From NCBI RefSeq assembly GCF_021403115.1, contig NZ_JAJSSH010000012.1, forward strand, positions 62,001 to 126,000: a stretch of 64,000 nucleotides of DNA, read 5' to 3'. Position numbers and translations under genes: made by a program. This stretch comes from Sphingobium sufflavum. GTDB lineage: Bacteria; Pseudomonadota; Alphaproteobacteria; Sphingomonadales; Sphingomonadaceae. Of the stretch, positions 45,285 through 53,983 are shown piece after piece. Each line of letters opens with the position of its first letter. The stretch's first letter is position 1. The notes beneath the pieces were generated by a model. The model searched no databases. It had not been told where the DNA came from and saw nothing but the letters and a program-made list of their open reading frames with translations.

Positions 45285-45572
45285 ATGGTAGAAGTAAGGC
45301 GAGACACGTACGAGGACCGGACAGTAGTGCGCAAGAGCACGACTGGACGTAATGTCGCAATTATAGTGGTGCTCATCCTAGCGGTGGTCGCAATCCTGTT
45401 CGCGACCGGTTTCTGGAAGGCTGACGTATCCGGCGGCGATATGCCCGAAGTCAGCGTCAAAGGCGGCGACCTTCCTAAGGTCGATGTCGACTCCAAGGAA
45501 GTGGTTGTCGGAACAAAGAAGCAGGAAATCGATGTGCCCGTTGTCGGCGTGAAGGACAACGGCGAGGAATAA
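45285..45572 (+). CDS. Small hypothetical membrane-anchored protein
   Basis: A 95-aa protein. After a charged N-terminus with two Arg-rich turns comes one transmembrane segment (VAIIVVLILAVVAILFATGF) and then a periplasmic region with repeats of the type GGDMPEVSVKGGDLPKVDVD. RBS GAGG precedes the start. No family is recognised. It follows GlsB by 31 bases. Confidence 0.75.
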   Translation: MVEVRRDTYEDRTVVRKSTTGRNVAIIVVLILAVVAILFATGFWKADVSGGDMPEVSVKGGDLPKVDVDSKEVVVGTKKQEIDVPVVGVKDNGEE

Positions 45573-45815
45573 CTCTCGGGGATGGCTCAGTGTGTCAGCA
45601 CGGGGGCCATCCTTTGTCTTGGCGAACCGTGTTTGGATATTCCACGTACCTAGATGGGACGGCTTCCTGCGGCGAGCTGTCGGTTCTTTCCGGCCCTCCT
45701 CACCCAAGTGGGGCCGCGGGCAAGTCTGTAAATTGCCCGTGGGATTTGGGAAGGAACCGTCGTCGTGGGTTTTCGAACCATATCCGAGAGGTAGTGCGCG
45801 ATCCCGCGCCGCTAA

Positions 45816-46738
45816 GAGTCGGATTCGAAACTATTTCGTTTCCTGACAGGCCCTTGCGGCCCGCCGAATGAATGCCTGCACTGAGGCTGCGAAGAGCCAC
45901 GCAGTGGCGGATGCAATGGTCTGCTCGAAATCCTTGGCCAGACGGCGGTTACGGTTGAGCCAAGCGATAGTGCGTTCGACGACCCATCTGCGCGGTAAGA
46001 CTTCGAAGCCATTTGCTGCGTCCGAGCGCTTTATGATCGCGATCGTCCATTTGCCCAGCGGTCGCAACGCATCCTTGAGTTTCTGGCCCGCATAGAGGAA
46101 TGCGCTGAAGACGGGGCGGCGCTTGCGGTTTGGCATGGGCTTGATGTTGGCCCAGACGCCGCGAGCGGCCATCTCGACCCGGAGCGCGTCACTGTCGTAG
46201 GCGCGGTCGGCGAGCAGCACGTCACCATCCCCCAGAGTGTCGAGCATGTCGGCAGCGCTACGGCCGCCGTGCGCCTGGCCGGCCGTGAGCTTAAGTGCGA
46301 TCGGCAAGCCGTTGGCATCGACCAATGCGTGGATTTTGGTCGTCAGGCCACCGCGCGAACGGCCCATGCAACCGGGTCCCCCTTTTTATCGCCATTGGCG
46401 CCATGTTGGTGAACCCGGATCGAGGAGCTGTCGATCATCTGAACATCGCCCTCGTAAGCCGCTGAGACTGCTTCCAATATCCGCGCCCAATGTCCTGCCC
46501 GGCGCCAGCGGTTGAAGCGGTTCACGCATGTCGTAATGCGGGCCGTATCGTGCAGGAATATCGGCCTAGGGAGCGCCCGTCCGCAGCCGCCAGAATATAC
46601 CGTTGAGTACCCGGCGGTCATCGACACGCGGCACCCCTCGCACGTTCGTCGGCAGCAGCGGCTCGATCACCGACCACTCGAAATCCGTCAAATCGAACCG
46701 CGCCATATCAATCCCCTTCTCGGAGAATGAATCAGATC
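45816..46738 (-). mobile_element. IS5-family (IS427-like) insertion sequence, inactive
   Basis: A roughly 0.92-kb element. Its ends GAGTCGGATTCG (45816 on) and, on the opposite strand, GATCTGATTCAT (46738 back) are imperfect inverted repeats. The exact ends and any target duplication could not be fixed. The transposase inside is broken. Confidence 0.7.
45831..46706 (-). pseudogene. IS5-family transposase, broken
   Basis: The frame starts MARFDLTDFEWSVIEPLLP at ATG 46706, but a TAG replaces the Trp of GAPWADIP (about 46572). A frameshift then lies near PHYDM versus TTCVNRF, after which the sequence continues to MIDSSSIRVHQHG and, through the usual A5G5-type shift region, MGRSRGGLTTKIHAL. The C-terminal DDE part holds LLADRAYDSDALR and RRWVVERTIAWLNR. 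With both a stop and an extra frameshift the product is unlikely to be made. Confidence 0.82.
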
Positions 46739-46790
46739 GCCGCCGCTTTGGGAATCCTGTTTATGGGTACGTGACCTAAGGCCGTTGTCC

Positions 46791-47177
46791 TTAGGACAGC
46801 GACGGTTCGGGGCGGCGAAGCAGTTGTCCTATCTGGCGGATGAGCTCACTCGCGGGATACGGCTTTGGGATAAACTTGCCTCTGGCCGGGATCTCGTCGT
46901 TCCTCAAGCGGCAATGTCCCGACGTGATAAGCAGGCGGACGTCAGGCCACCGCTCATGGACGATTGCGGCCAGGCCGAGCCCGTCCATTGCTCCCGGCAT
47001 CCGGACGTCAGTGAATATGAGAGCGATCCCGGGGTTTGCCTTGATGATGTTTAGCGCCTCATCTGCTGTCGCTGCCTCGATGACCTGGTAGCCCGCTTCC
47101 TCTAGTATATCTGCCCCAATTTGTCGGATCATCGCCTCATCTTCAACGATCATGATGGTGGCGGTTTCTGCCGACAT
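46791..47177 (-). CDS. Single-domain response regulator
   Basis: A 128-aa receiver: MIVEDEAMIRQ, the phosphoacceptor in LIFTDVRMPGAMDG, Thr/Ser in LLITSGH and Lys in FIPKPYPA. Receivers of this form (FIxKPY) usually belong to hybrid kinases, so it could be a stand-alone partner of the PAS kinase at 40963. The EcfG promoter at 47202 lies 24 bases upstream of its start. Confidence 0.9.
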   Translation of the reverse strand: MSAETATIMIVEDEAMIRQIGADILEEAGYQVIEAATADEALNIIKANPGIALIFTDVRMPGAMDGLGLAAIVHERWPDVRLLITSGHCRLRNDEIPARGKFIPKPYPASELIRQIGQLLRRPEPSLS

Positions 47178-47201
47178 TCTGCGATCTCCTTATCACCTTG
47201 A

Positions 47202-47226
47202 AACGGTGCGCCGCAGCCTTCGTTCC
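47202..47226 (-). promoter_or_regulatory. EcfG-type general stress promoter
   Basis: On the minus strand GGAAC, 16 bases, CGTT matches the consensus exactly and ends 24 bases before the response regulator start. Confidence 0.75.
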
Positions 47227-47487
47227 TGCCAAGTGGCTGACAATTCGAACAAAAGGTGTTTTCGCGCTATTGTTGAGAAAAATTGATCGGGCGACCGGGA
47301 CCTGTACTGAAGCCCTGAAGCCCGCGCTCAGGTTCAATGACGTGAACCGCAAGCGCTGCGCGGTCGTTGGAAGGCTTGCGGATACCTGTATGGCCTCGCC
47401 CGCTTGTCACCGCAGAAGGGGATATAGGCCACTGCTATTTTTGGGGCGCGCACCATCAGCAAAGAACGGATAGCAAAGAGACCGGAT

Positions 47488-48489
47488 TCACCATCGAGCA
47501 GGGGCAGGGGCGGGCCCGCTGCCGCGCCAATCCTCAAAGATCGTCCCAAGGGGCTCGGGTAGCTCGGCCTCGAACCTGACGTCCAGAGGGTAATGCGGCA
47601 TGGCCTGCGCAATCGCATCGAGCAGAGCTAAGCCTTGCTGCCGGTCCTTAGGTCGCTTCTGGGGGTTGCGCTTGTTCTGATTGGCCATCCACAGTTTATG
47701 AAGAGCAAACCATCGTGGGTCGGGTGCCACGATCCTCGCTGGCGAACCGTCACGGCATCCGACGACTTGGTTGACGTATCGACCGTGCAGCAACCATTCC
47801 TGCTCGGGCAACGGCACAGGCTTTGGCTGATCCTTGCTACCGAGCGTCGCGGCCCGGGACGGGGCGACGAGGAGCTCGACCTCATAGGCTTTGGCGTTGC
47901 GAGCCTGGAAATCCCGCTCGCTGTTGACGGTGAACGTCGAATCCACCGCTTTGAGCATGTCCCACACTTGTCGGCCCGTTTCATCGGGCGTCTCTGCCAC
48001 CCAGGCCAAATCAAAGTCCTCCGTCTCGTCGGGAAGCACAATGAAGCCATTCGCCTCGATCATATAGGCTGCAATAGCGTTCGTTCCGACGACGAGCAGC
48101 CGAGAGCCTAGGAGATTGCGGCGGTCGCATTCGCGCAGGATTGGGCCGGCGTCGCTGGACAGCAGCGGAAGGCGAAGTGCGCGGTAAAGGGCGGCACTCT
48201 CTGCCAACGCACTGCGGAGCAGGGCAATCTGGCTCTTGAGCGCCTGTTTTTGAGTGTGGTACGCCTCCAACTCCGCCAATCGCTCCGCCGTTAGTCGACC
48301 CAAGCTTTGGCCGTTTCCGCTGCGGTCGAAAATGCGATAGAGATACTCGTGACCAGATACCGTCTTACGCCGCAAGTCATAGGGCAGACTGGCTTGCTGC
48401 TGCTCAGCGACCAGCCAGACCTCATAGCGCTGGCGCAGATTGACGAGCAGGCGGGCCTGTTCGTCGGTAAAGGTGCGGAGGACGGCCAT
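47488..48489 (-). CDS. Nucleotidyltransferase-fold protein (GSU2403-like)
   Basis: A 333-aa protein. The N-terminal half is helical (tetratricopeptide-like heptads). The C-terminal half holds RLLVVGTNAIAAYMIEANG and DETEDFDLAW, which resemble the G[ST]-x-A and D-x-D parts of minimal nucleotidyltransferases, then YEVELLV and WFALHKLWMA. This is the pattern of the GSU2403 family and is distantly like AbiEii toxins. Catalytic activity is not proven. No partner antitoxin gene is adjacent. Unusual inverted repeats touch its start, suggesting tight self-regulation. Confidence 0.72.
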   Translation of the reverse strand: MAVLRTFTDEQARLLVNLRQRYEVWLVAEQQQASLPYDLRRKTVSGHEYLYRIFDRSGNGQSLGRLTAERLAELEAYHTQKQALKSQIALLRSALAESAALYRALRLPLLSSDAGPILRECDRRNLLGSRLLVVGTNAIAAYMIEANGFIVLPDETEDFDLAWVAETPDETGRQVWDMLKAVDSTFTVNSERDFQARNAKAYEVELLVAPSRAATLGSKDQPKPVPLPEQEWLLHGRYVNQVVGCRDGSPARIVAPDPRWFALHKLWMANQNKRNPQKRPKDRQQGLALLDAIAQAMPHYPLDVRFEAELPEPLGTIFEDWRGSGPAPAPARW

Positions 48490-48492
48490 GCT

Positions 48493-48558
48493 GGGTTATC
48501 CCACAACTTCTCATTTTTGTCAAAATGTGGGATAAACCCGATAACATTTATTATGTTA
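48493..48558. promoter_or_regulatory. Two inverted repeats in the AT-rich promoter of the nucleotidyltransferase gene
   Basis: GGGTTATCCCACA (48493-48505) pairs with TGTGGGATAAACCC (48526-48539) with one bulge, starting three bases before the ATG. TAACAT (48542-48547) pairs with ATGTTA (48553-48558). The region to about 48590 is clearly AT-rich. The layout suits an operator, but the regulator is unknown. Confidence 0.6.
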
Positions 48559-48672
48559 AATTAGCCATATAATTATCTATACTTTTAGTGGACCTCTGCA
48601 CGGCACCCGCAGCGGCGGCGGACTTCATCGGCGCCAGGGCGTCATTCCGCCCTCAGCCGGAACCGAGCCCAT

Positions 48673-49794
48673 TTAGGCTGCCATCGCGGGACCGCCGCTC
48701 TTCTCAGAGAGCCGGCTTTGCAGGAAGGCGAGGACTACCGCTTCTTCGGGCCGGAGCTGGGTGAGATCGTCGCGCAGCTCAACCTCGACGGCCGCCAGCG
48801 CTTCCTGAGTCAACGATTGGCCGAGGTAGCTGTCGATTACTTCCGGATGGACGTAACATTTGCGGCAGATCGTCGGCGTATTTCCGAGACGCCCCGAGAC
48901 GGCCTCAATCGCGGCGCGGATGTTGCGCTTGGCAGCGGCGTCGCTGTCGAACTTCTCATATTCGGCCAGCGCCATGGCGGCGAGGACCGTGCCGTTCCAA
49001 GTGCGGAAGTCCTTGGCGGTGATCTCCGCGCCCGAGATTTCCTTCAGGTAGCCATTGATGTCGCCCGAGGTGACCTCGCGCTGCACGCCCTCGTCGTCGA
49101 AGTATTGGAACAGGTGCTGGCCCGGAAGGTCCTGGCTCGCCTTGACGATCCGCGCGACGCGACGATCCTTGATCTTCAAGCTCCAGAGCTTGCCGCTCTT
49201 GCCCTTGAACTGGAACCGCAGCTCGGCGCCGTTGACCTCCACATGCTGGTCCCTGAGCGTGGTGAGCCCGTAGCTCTTGTTCTGCTTGGCATAGTCCGAA
49301 TTGCCGACGCGAATCATTGTCGTCTCGAGGAGATGGACGATGGTGGCGAGGACCTTTTCGCGCGGCAGGCCGCGCAGGCGCATGTGCGCATCGACCTGCT
49401 CGCGGATGGACGGAAGCGCCTGCGCGAACTCGAGCATGTGATCATATTTGGTGCTGTCGCGCACTTCGCGGAACTTGGCGTGATAGCGATACTGCTTGCG
49501 GCCTTTGGCGTCGCGCCCGGTCGCCTGGATGTGGCCGTTGGCGTGCCGGCAGATCCAGACGTCGGTGTAGGCGGGCGGGATCGCGAGCTTGCGAATGCGC
49601 TCGAGTGCCTTGCCGTCGGTGACAGGCTCGCCGTTCGGCAGCAGATAGCGGAAGCCCTTCCCGCGCTTCTGCCGGCGGATACCGGGCTGATCGTCGCTGA
49701 CGTAGCGCAGCCCTGCTACCTCCGCCGCTTCTCGCGGGTCGACGATGGCGCCGGTGGTGCTCTGGTCGTCGGATGTCTCGACAGTCGCAAGCAT
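48673..49794 (-). CDS. DNA topoisomerase IB
   Basis: A 373-aa poxvirus-like topoisomerase IB. Motifs include YTDVWICRHANGHIQATG, RDAKGRKQYRYH, ETTMIRVGNSDYAKQNKSYGLTTL (split here by family helices), and KDFRTWNGTV with a C-terminal segment where the catalytic Tyr is expected (VHPEVIDSYL). It relaxes supercoils through a 3'-phosphotyrosine. The gene for an 80-aa protein lies upstream, nine bases away, on the same strand. Bacterial members are common in stress-tolerant alphaproteobacteria. Confidence 0.93.
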   Translation of the reverse strand: MLATVETSDDQSTTGAIVDPREAAEVAGLRYVSDDQPGIRRQKRGKGFRYLLPNGEPVTDGKALERIRKLAIPPAYTDVWICRHANGHIQATGRDAKGRKQYRYHAKFREVRDSTKYDHMLEFAQALPSIREQVDAHMRLRGLPREKVLATIVHLLETTMIRVGNSDYAKQNKSYGLTTLRDQHVEVNGAELRFQFKGKSGKLWSLKIKDRRVARIVKASQDLPGQHLFQYFDDEGVQREVTSGDINGYLKEISGAEITAKDFRTWNGTVLAAMALAEYEKFDSDAAAKRNIRAAIEAVSGRLGNTPTICRKCYVHPEVIDSYLGQSLTQEALAAVEVELRDDLTQLRPEEAVVLAFLQSRLSEKSGGPAMAA

Positions 49795-49802
49795 GGCGGT
49801 GA

Positions 49803-50045
49803 TCAGTATTTGGCCGGAGGATCGCTGGCCGGGAAGCTTTCGTCGCTGGCTTCGTCGACCGCATCCCAGTTCGGCGGATCGCTGCGCATGCCTTCGGGAC
49901 CGGCGCTGCGAACTTCGGTGACGCCGGTTCCTGTCGCTTCGCCAGCCGCCAGCGCCGCCGGCTCTGCCGTCGGAGGTTTACGGGTGAACACCTTGAGCAG
50001 GCCGTACCCCGCGGCGGCCGTGGCAATCAGTCTGAAGAGTCCCAT
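49803..50045 (-). CDS. Small hypothetical protein upstream of topoisomerase IB
   Basis: An 80-aa protein from ATG 50045 (MGLFRLIATAAAGYG). It has a hydrophobic N-terminus, possibly a single membrane anchor, and then a disordered acidic tail ending DESFPASDPPAKY. That ending occurs in many small sphingomonad proteins of unknown function. Nine bases separate it from the topoisomerase gene, so they are probably co-transcribed. The longer frame from 50321 is not convincing. Confidence 0.7.
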   Translation of the reverse strand: MGLFRLIATAAAGYGLLKVFTRKPPTAEPAALAAGEATGTGVTEVRSAGPEGMRSDPPNWDAVDEASDESFPASDPPAKY

Positions 50046-50228
50046 GTGAATTTCTCCAAGGTGTACAGCGTGAACTCGCCACCCGCCAATTGGTTCGTCC
50101 GCTGCGGACATCGCGATAACGGTGAGCCCTCGGACCGAGGCGTGGGCTTCGCGCGGCGTTGCTGCCCGCGATCTACGTTGACGACTTTCCCTGGTCGACG
50201 ACGGAAATACGGGACCGAAGCCGACGAT

Positions 50229-50436
50229 GCGTTGATCGCAGCAAAGAGGAGCGAGCGGCATCCGCGTCTGGCGGAACAACAGTCTCACGATCGTGCTCCT
50301 GATACTCTTCGGCATCAGCATCGTCGGCCAGTTGTTGACCAGCTGGCACGTTACCCTTGAAGATGCTCAGCGTCATAGCCGGGCGGCGATGGGTCTCGGC
50401 ACCTATCCGAAGTTTACGACCTCAATGATTTTTTGA
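50229..50436 (+). pseudogene. Fragment resembling DUF6766 family protein
   Basis: The plus frame contains WRNNSLTIVLLILFGISIVG, then QLLTSWHV and ends at TGA 50436. The pattern N-SL-x-LF-x-GQ-x-GW is that of DUF6766, a small two-TM family, but no start codon is present and the usual C-terminus is missing. The rest of 50046-50228 holds nothing that I can support. Confidence 0.5.
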
Positions 50437-50529
50437 GCGTCATTACAGAGTCTTGAAAGCCGCTTACAGCTTCCCCAACTGCCCGCCAAGGAGGGCGATA
50501 AGCCCTTCCGCCTGAAGAAAGGAGGCTAT

Positions 50530-50694
50530 ATGTTCGATCAAATTGACGCTGCTTATTATCTCCAGAAGGCGGAGTTTGCCAGGGACCGGGCAGCGAGCGC
50601 GCCTGATCCCAAGATTGCTGAAGCTCTCCTTCGCAGGGCGGGCTTCTATGAGGAGCAGGCACGTCGTCATGGTGCGCAGCTGAAGGCCGCCTGA
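50530..50694 (+). CDS. Small hypothetical protein, 54 aa
   Basis: ATG 50530 follows a perfect AAAGGAGG ribosome binding site. The 54-residue product MFDQIDAAYYLQKAEF... is helical, Ala/Arg-rich and soluble. Small proteins with this DAAYYL start are frequent in sphingomonads; their role is unknown. It was below the usual length cutoff for ORF calling, but the binding site and codon use support it. Confidence 0.65.
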   Translation: MFDQIDAAYYLQKAEFARDRAASAPDPKIAEALLRRAGFYEEQARRHGAQLKAA

Positions 50695-50818
50695 TCCAGG
50701 GCCGCGCCCCCGCCGATCCGCCCCCTGCACTCGGCACAGACCAGGTCGCGCGACAGGGGGCATCTGCCCGTCGGCCGCCAACCACCCGCGGGGGCGAAGC
50801 GTCCCACCTTTCCTTGTT

Positions 50819-51052
50819 CTATTGATTTCCTCGGGATCGCGCCGACAGGGCGGCGGCGCCACCTCCCAGCCCGAAGAGGACGAGGCTCGCTACGGCGGCG
50901 GCCAAAGGAATCATCCCGGCCATCTCGTCGAACGCGCGCCTTCCAGCCACCGTGGCAAGGCCCCAATATGCGAAAACTGCACAGGCCGCTGCTGCGGCTA
51001 CAAGCACCGCCGAGGCCGTGCGCCATCGGGCGGTCGACCGACCCTTAGTCAT
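50819..51052 (-). CDS. Small hypothetical membrane protein
   Basis: A 77-aa protein from ATG 51052 (MTKGRSTARW), which overlaps the upstream gene's stop by eight bases. Two hydrophobic segments are visible (ASAVLVAAAAACAVFAYWGL and PLAAAVASLVLFGLGGG). No family is known. Coupled translation with the exported protein at 51045 is likely. Confidence 0.6.
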   Translation of the reverse strand: MTKGRSTARWRTASAVLVAAAAACAVFAYWGLATVAGRRAFDEMAGMIPLAAAVASLVLFGLGGGAAALSARSRGNQ

Positions 51053-51695
51053 CGCCCGCCCCGGCGTTTTCCAGATCAAACTCCAGTTCTCCACCATTAC
51101 GGTGCATGAGAAGGCGGCCCGGCTGCACTTCCAGCACGATGTCTGCCATATCAAGGATCCCAAGATCGTTGGGGATCAGCACGAAAGTCAGGGCATTGCC
51201 GACGGCAGTATCGATTGCAAAGCGCGCAGATTGCAGACCGTAGATCGGCACGAAGAATTGGACCCAGCGAGGCACCCTTCCCTCCTCTGCGGCCAATGAC
51301 CAACCATAATCCTGCGTGTAGCCTTCCACTGGTTCGCCGGTGTCAAACCCGACCTTCAGGTCCACTGCGGCGATACCCCTGCCCTCAGGGCTCACGACGT
51401 GGAGGATCAAAGGGGCGCCGTCTGATTTGGCGACCGAACCAGCGGCAAAAATAGCAGCGATCGGCTTTGGGATAGTTTCCAGCCTGATGAGTTTACCTTC
51501 CCGCCTCCACTTGCCGGCGGCTTGCTCATCCAGCGAACCCATGGACAGGAAATAGAGGAAGCTGCCGTCACGCTTCAGCACGAGCGCCGACGCCATGTCA
51601 TGCTCATGCGCTCTATAGCGGCCTACGGGCGATTGCGCGGCTGCGGGAAGAGCAAAAAGCAGCGATGCAATGAGCCCAGGATTTAACGGTCGCAT
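51045..51695 (-). CDS. Hypothetical exported protein
   Basis: A 216-aa protein from ATG 51695 (MRPLNPGLIA) with a signal peptide ending near PAAAQS. The mature part is beta-rich: GRYRAHEHDMASALVL, DGSFLYFLSMGSLDEQAAGK and a C-terminal LLMHRNGGELEFD. It resembles small lipid- or copper-response proteins with a lipocalin-like pattern, but I cannot name the family. It is upstream of and overlaps the 77-aa membrane gene. Confidence 0.7.
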   Translation of the reverse strand: MRPLNPGLIASLLFALPAAAQSPVGRYRAHEHDMASALVLKRDGSFLYFLSMGSLDEQAAGKWRREGKLIRLETIPKPIAAIFAAGSVAKSDGAPLILHVVSPEGRGIAAVDLKVGFDTGEPVEGYTQDYGWSLAAEEGRVPRWVQFFVPIYGLQSARFAIDTAVGNALTFVLIPNDLGILDMADIVLEVQPGRLLMHRNGGELEFDLENAGAGDD

Positions 51696-51863
51696 ATCCG
51701 TCCCCCGATCTGCACCATCAAGCACTTGAGCGCCCCCCTGTGCACGGAGGGCGTGCCCTATGTTTGCTATACACTCTCACTAAGCGGTGCGGCCTGTGAT
51801 CGGGAAAGGGCAAATGGCGATAAAGCCTCTCCATCGCAAAGGCCTGACCTTTGCAGCGCCCCG

Positions 51864-52172
51864 CTAGAAAATCCCGACCGCCCCCTCAAGCCAGATAACC
51901 GCGACAATGAGGAGGAGCGCAGCGCCGATGGCGACCCGCCGGTTTGGGTGCGTTGTCCATCGTGCCGCTACCTCGAAGATAACCCCAGCCCCTACCAGAA
52001 GGAGAGCAGCAACGAGAAAATCGAACCTAGTCCAATCCACTTCCGCGGTGAACTGCATCGCGACCGCGGGAGACAGAAGCACTGCCGCTATCGTCCCCCA
52101 TAGGGCAGCCCGCCAGAAAGGCAGACGCGCTGTGCTGTGCTGCGCCGGAGTTTCCATGGCTCTTTGTTTCAC
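51864..52172 (-). CDS. Hypothetical membrane protein
   Basis: A 102-aa protein (an internal ATG at 52157 would give 97). Three hydrophobic segments are clear: ALWGTIAAVLLSPAVAM, DFLVAALLLVGAGVIFEVAA and VAIGAALLLIVAVIWLEGAV. The TEVDW-type loop and length resemble small inner-membrane proteins of unknown function seen in sphingomonads. It appears isolated. Confidence 0.7.
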   Translation of the reverse strand: MKQRAMETPAQHSTARLPFWRAALWGTIAAVLLSPAVAMQFTAEVDWTRFDFLVAALLLVGAGVIFEVAARWTTHPNRRVAIGAALLLIVAVIWLEGAVGIF

Positions 52173-52717
52173 GTCCCCGAAGCTGCGGCAACGCGTTCAA
52201 TTCTCTGACCCATGATATATGAAAATGGCTGATCATATATGTCCGATCCGCTAGACGGGCGCTATGCGCTACTGTGTCCGCCTCGCCCCCTCCCCCATGG
52301 TCATCGATGAAGACGGCGGCGCAGTGAGGTTGTGCCGCATTCCCATGTTCTGGAAATCCTCTTTCCCGGCGAGACGATCGAGACCCCTCAGGGCCCCGTC
52401 AATGCGCTGGTCGGCAAAGGCATCGCGAAGATCTTTGTCGGCGAGGCCACGATCCCGGGCATGCCACTATGCTGAGCGACAGCTCGATTGATGAAACGCA
52501 GGCGGAGCAGCTGCTTACTACTCAAGCACCTCTTTAGGGTTGCCACGGGCGAGGTTCGTTTGGGGGATCCGCCTGTGACGGTCCTAAAGATAATGGAAAC
52601 GCAGAGCGTCGCAATTACCCTGCGGGCGAAATATTGTGGGTAGTGCCTCTTCGCACTCGCGGTATAAAGGGCTGCGACCCGAATGGCTTCGTCGCTTCCC
52701 GCTTCAAGCCATAACAC

Positions 52718-52753
52718 TGACCCTGTCATCCCCACGGTGACAGGGTCATTTTT
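52718..52753 (+). terminator. Rho-independent terminator
   Basis: TGACCCTGTCA (52718-52728) and TGACAGGGTCA (52738-52748) pair perfectly over 11 bp with a nine-base loop, followed by a run of five T. Oriented to end plus-strand transcription; the gene it serves is unclear. Confidence 0.8.
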
Positions 52754-52843
52754 ACCTTGAAAAACCCGACGAGGAACACGCTCGCCGATGGGCAACTACG
52801 TCGCTGCCGATACGACCGCGACTGCCCGTTCGATATTGACCTG

Positions 52844-53080
52844 CTAAAGCCCGGTCGCAATCTTGAACAGCATCTGGTCTGTCTTGAGTTCGAAATAAAT
52901 CTGACATCCGGCGCTACCGCAAAGTATCGACCATTCCCCGTCACAATGCTCAAGCTCCCGTCGGATTCCGCCGTCGTTGATCTCGATGTAGCCATGTGGG
53001 CCTCGATTAAAGGATAGTGCGGGAAGTCTGACATCGAACGGATAAACTGGCTTTGTGCCTCCCCGGCGGTCAGCAATCAT
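52844..53080 (-). CDS. Possible small hypothetical protein
   Basis: A 78-aa minus frame (MIADRRGG...) with segments such as GPHGYIEINDGGIRREL and CGSAGCQIYFELKTD looks more protein-like than the other frames here, but has no recognised family and no clear ribosome binding site. Kept as a low-confidence call. Confidence 0.3.
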   Translation of the reverse strand: MIADRRGGTKPVYPFDVRLPALSFNRGPHGYIEINDGGIRRELEHCDGEWSILCGSAGCQIYFELKTDQMLFKIATGL

Positions 53081-53109
53081 TTTGTAAGAATAGTTTCATC
53101 TGAAAAAGA

Positions 53110-53151
53110 CCCGATTATCGTTATGAATCATTATCTTGGATGATAATCGGG
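53110..53151. repeat. Perfect 10-bp inverted repeat
   Basis: CCCGATTATC (53110-53119) and GATAATCGGG (53142-53151) pair exactly with a 22-base spacer. It lies upstream of the possible 78-aa minus gene and beyond the STAS-like pair, and could be an operator or terminator stem. Confidence 0.55.
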
Positions 53152-53238
53152 AAAGTGACGAAAGGGTAGAGCTGTCTCCATATGGCCCATGTGCGTTATG
53201 CGAACCCATCGGACCTCATAAGCCGCAACTCCCGCTGG

Positions 53239-53604
53239 CTACTGCCGACCGACACTCAGCCAGAGGTAGGCAGCGTTCTCAGAGGCAAAGAGCGAAGAGC
53301 CTTCCGGGCTCTTACCCCGCGCCTGCGCCTTGGCCGCGTTCCCGCTCACCAATATAGCAGTGCGATCGCCTGCCCGCAGATGCTTGCCAGTGACTTCCGT
53401 CAAGCTGCGTGCATCGTCCGGGCTAAACACCCGGTTGGCGCGATTGTCCCAGAGAAGGCGGACGCTGCCGTGCTCCCGCGCGGAGTGTAAGGCCTCGTTG
53501 AGCTCACGTAGCAGGTTGGGCACTTCAAAATCCTGCAGCGCCGGCGATATGCGGCAAGCGAGGACGCTTCGGGCCGTGTCGAAAGAGATGCTATACCCCG
53601 GCAT
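53239..53604 (-). CDS. SpoIIAA/STAS-like small protein
   Basis: A 121-aa protein from ATG 53604 (MPGYSISFDT), which overlaps the upstream gene's stop by 14 bases. It shows CRISPALQDFEVPNLLRELN, VRLLWDNRAN and DRTAILVSGNAAKAQARG, the same alternating strand-helix pattern as the proteins at 53591 and 43210, with a related C-terminal LFASENAAYLWL. These look like paralogues of one STAS-like family. Role unknown. Confidence 0.65.
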   Translation of the reverse strand: MPGYSISFDTARSVLACRISPALQDFEVPNLLRELNEALHSAREHGSVRLLWDNRANRVFSPDDARSLTEVTGKHLRAGDRTAILVSGNAAKAQARGKSPEGSSLFASENAAYLWLSVGRQ

Positions 53605-53983
53605 TCTGGGCGCCTTTGCTGTCGCCGGACACTTGATCGAGCAGCCAGCGTTCTGCCTCCTCGGTGGTGGAGCAAAAATGTTGATGCCCGGTGAGCCGTT
53701 TGGCCTGCATTCTGGCAAGTGCCGACTGCATCACTATCGCGGAACAGTCCTGCTGCGCGACCGTATCCTGAATTTTCCCCGCCATGTGATCGAAGGATTC
53801 CTTGACCTGAACGGGGGAAGCTCCGGCATCAATAAGGTGCAGGGCCTTTCCATGCCTTGCCCGACTTCTTGCCAACATGGGTTCCAAATTTCTGAGGTGG
53901 GCGTCGAATTCCGCAGGCGAAGCCAGCCCTTGCGCGGTCCTCCGTATGATGCCCGTCCTCTCGTCATAATGCAGCGTCAGCAT
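53591..53983 (-). CDS. SpoIIAA/STAS-like small protein
   Basis: A 130-aa protein. It begins MLTLHYDERTGIIRRTAQG and contains KALHLIDAGASPVQV, CSAIVMQSALARMQAKRL and FCSTTEEAERWLLDQ. The overall order is that of the two related genes at 53239 and 43210. It is the upstream gene of a two-gene operon with the paralogue at 53239, overlapping by 14 bases. Function unknown. Confidence 0.68.
   Translation of the reverse strand: MLTLHYDERTGIIRRTAQGLASPAEFDAHLRNLEPMLARSRARHGKALHLIDAGASPVQVKESFDHMAGKIQDTVAQQDCSAIVMQSALARMQAKRLTGHQHFCSTTEEAERWLLDQVSGDSKGAQNAGV

Larger units (their letters stand above)
52173..53238. other. Low-information region with hairpins
   Basis: Over 1 kb with no clearly intact gene. 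A 47-aa plus frame (52332-52475, HVLEILFPGETIETPQG) looks like coding sequence but has only a GTG start and a stop codon just upstream, and may be a remnant. A strong terminator and an inverted repeat are described separately, as is a possible 78-aa minus gene. Confidence 0.45.

Noticed and set aside
48718-50049. 443-aa plus-strand frame opposite topoisomerase IB
   Set aside because: Antisense shadow; the minus strand has full topoisomerase motifs.
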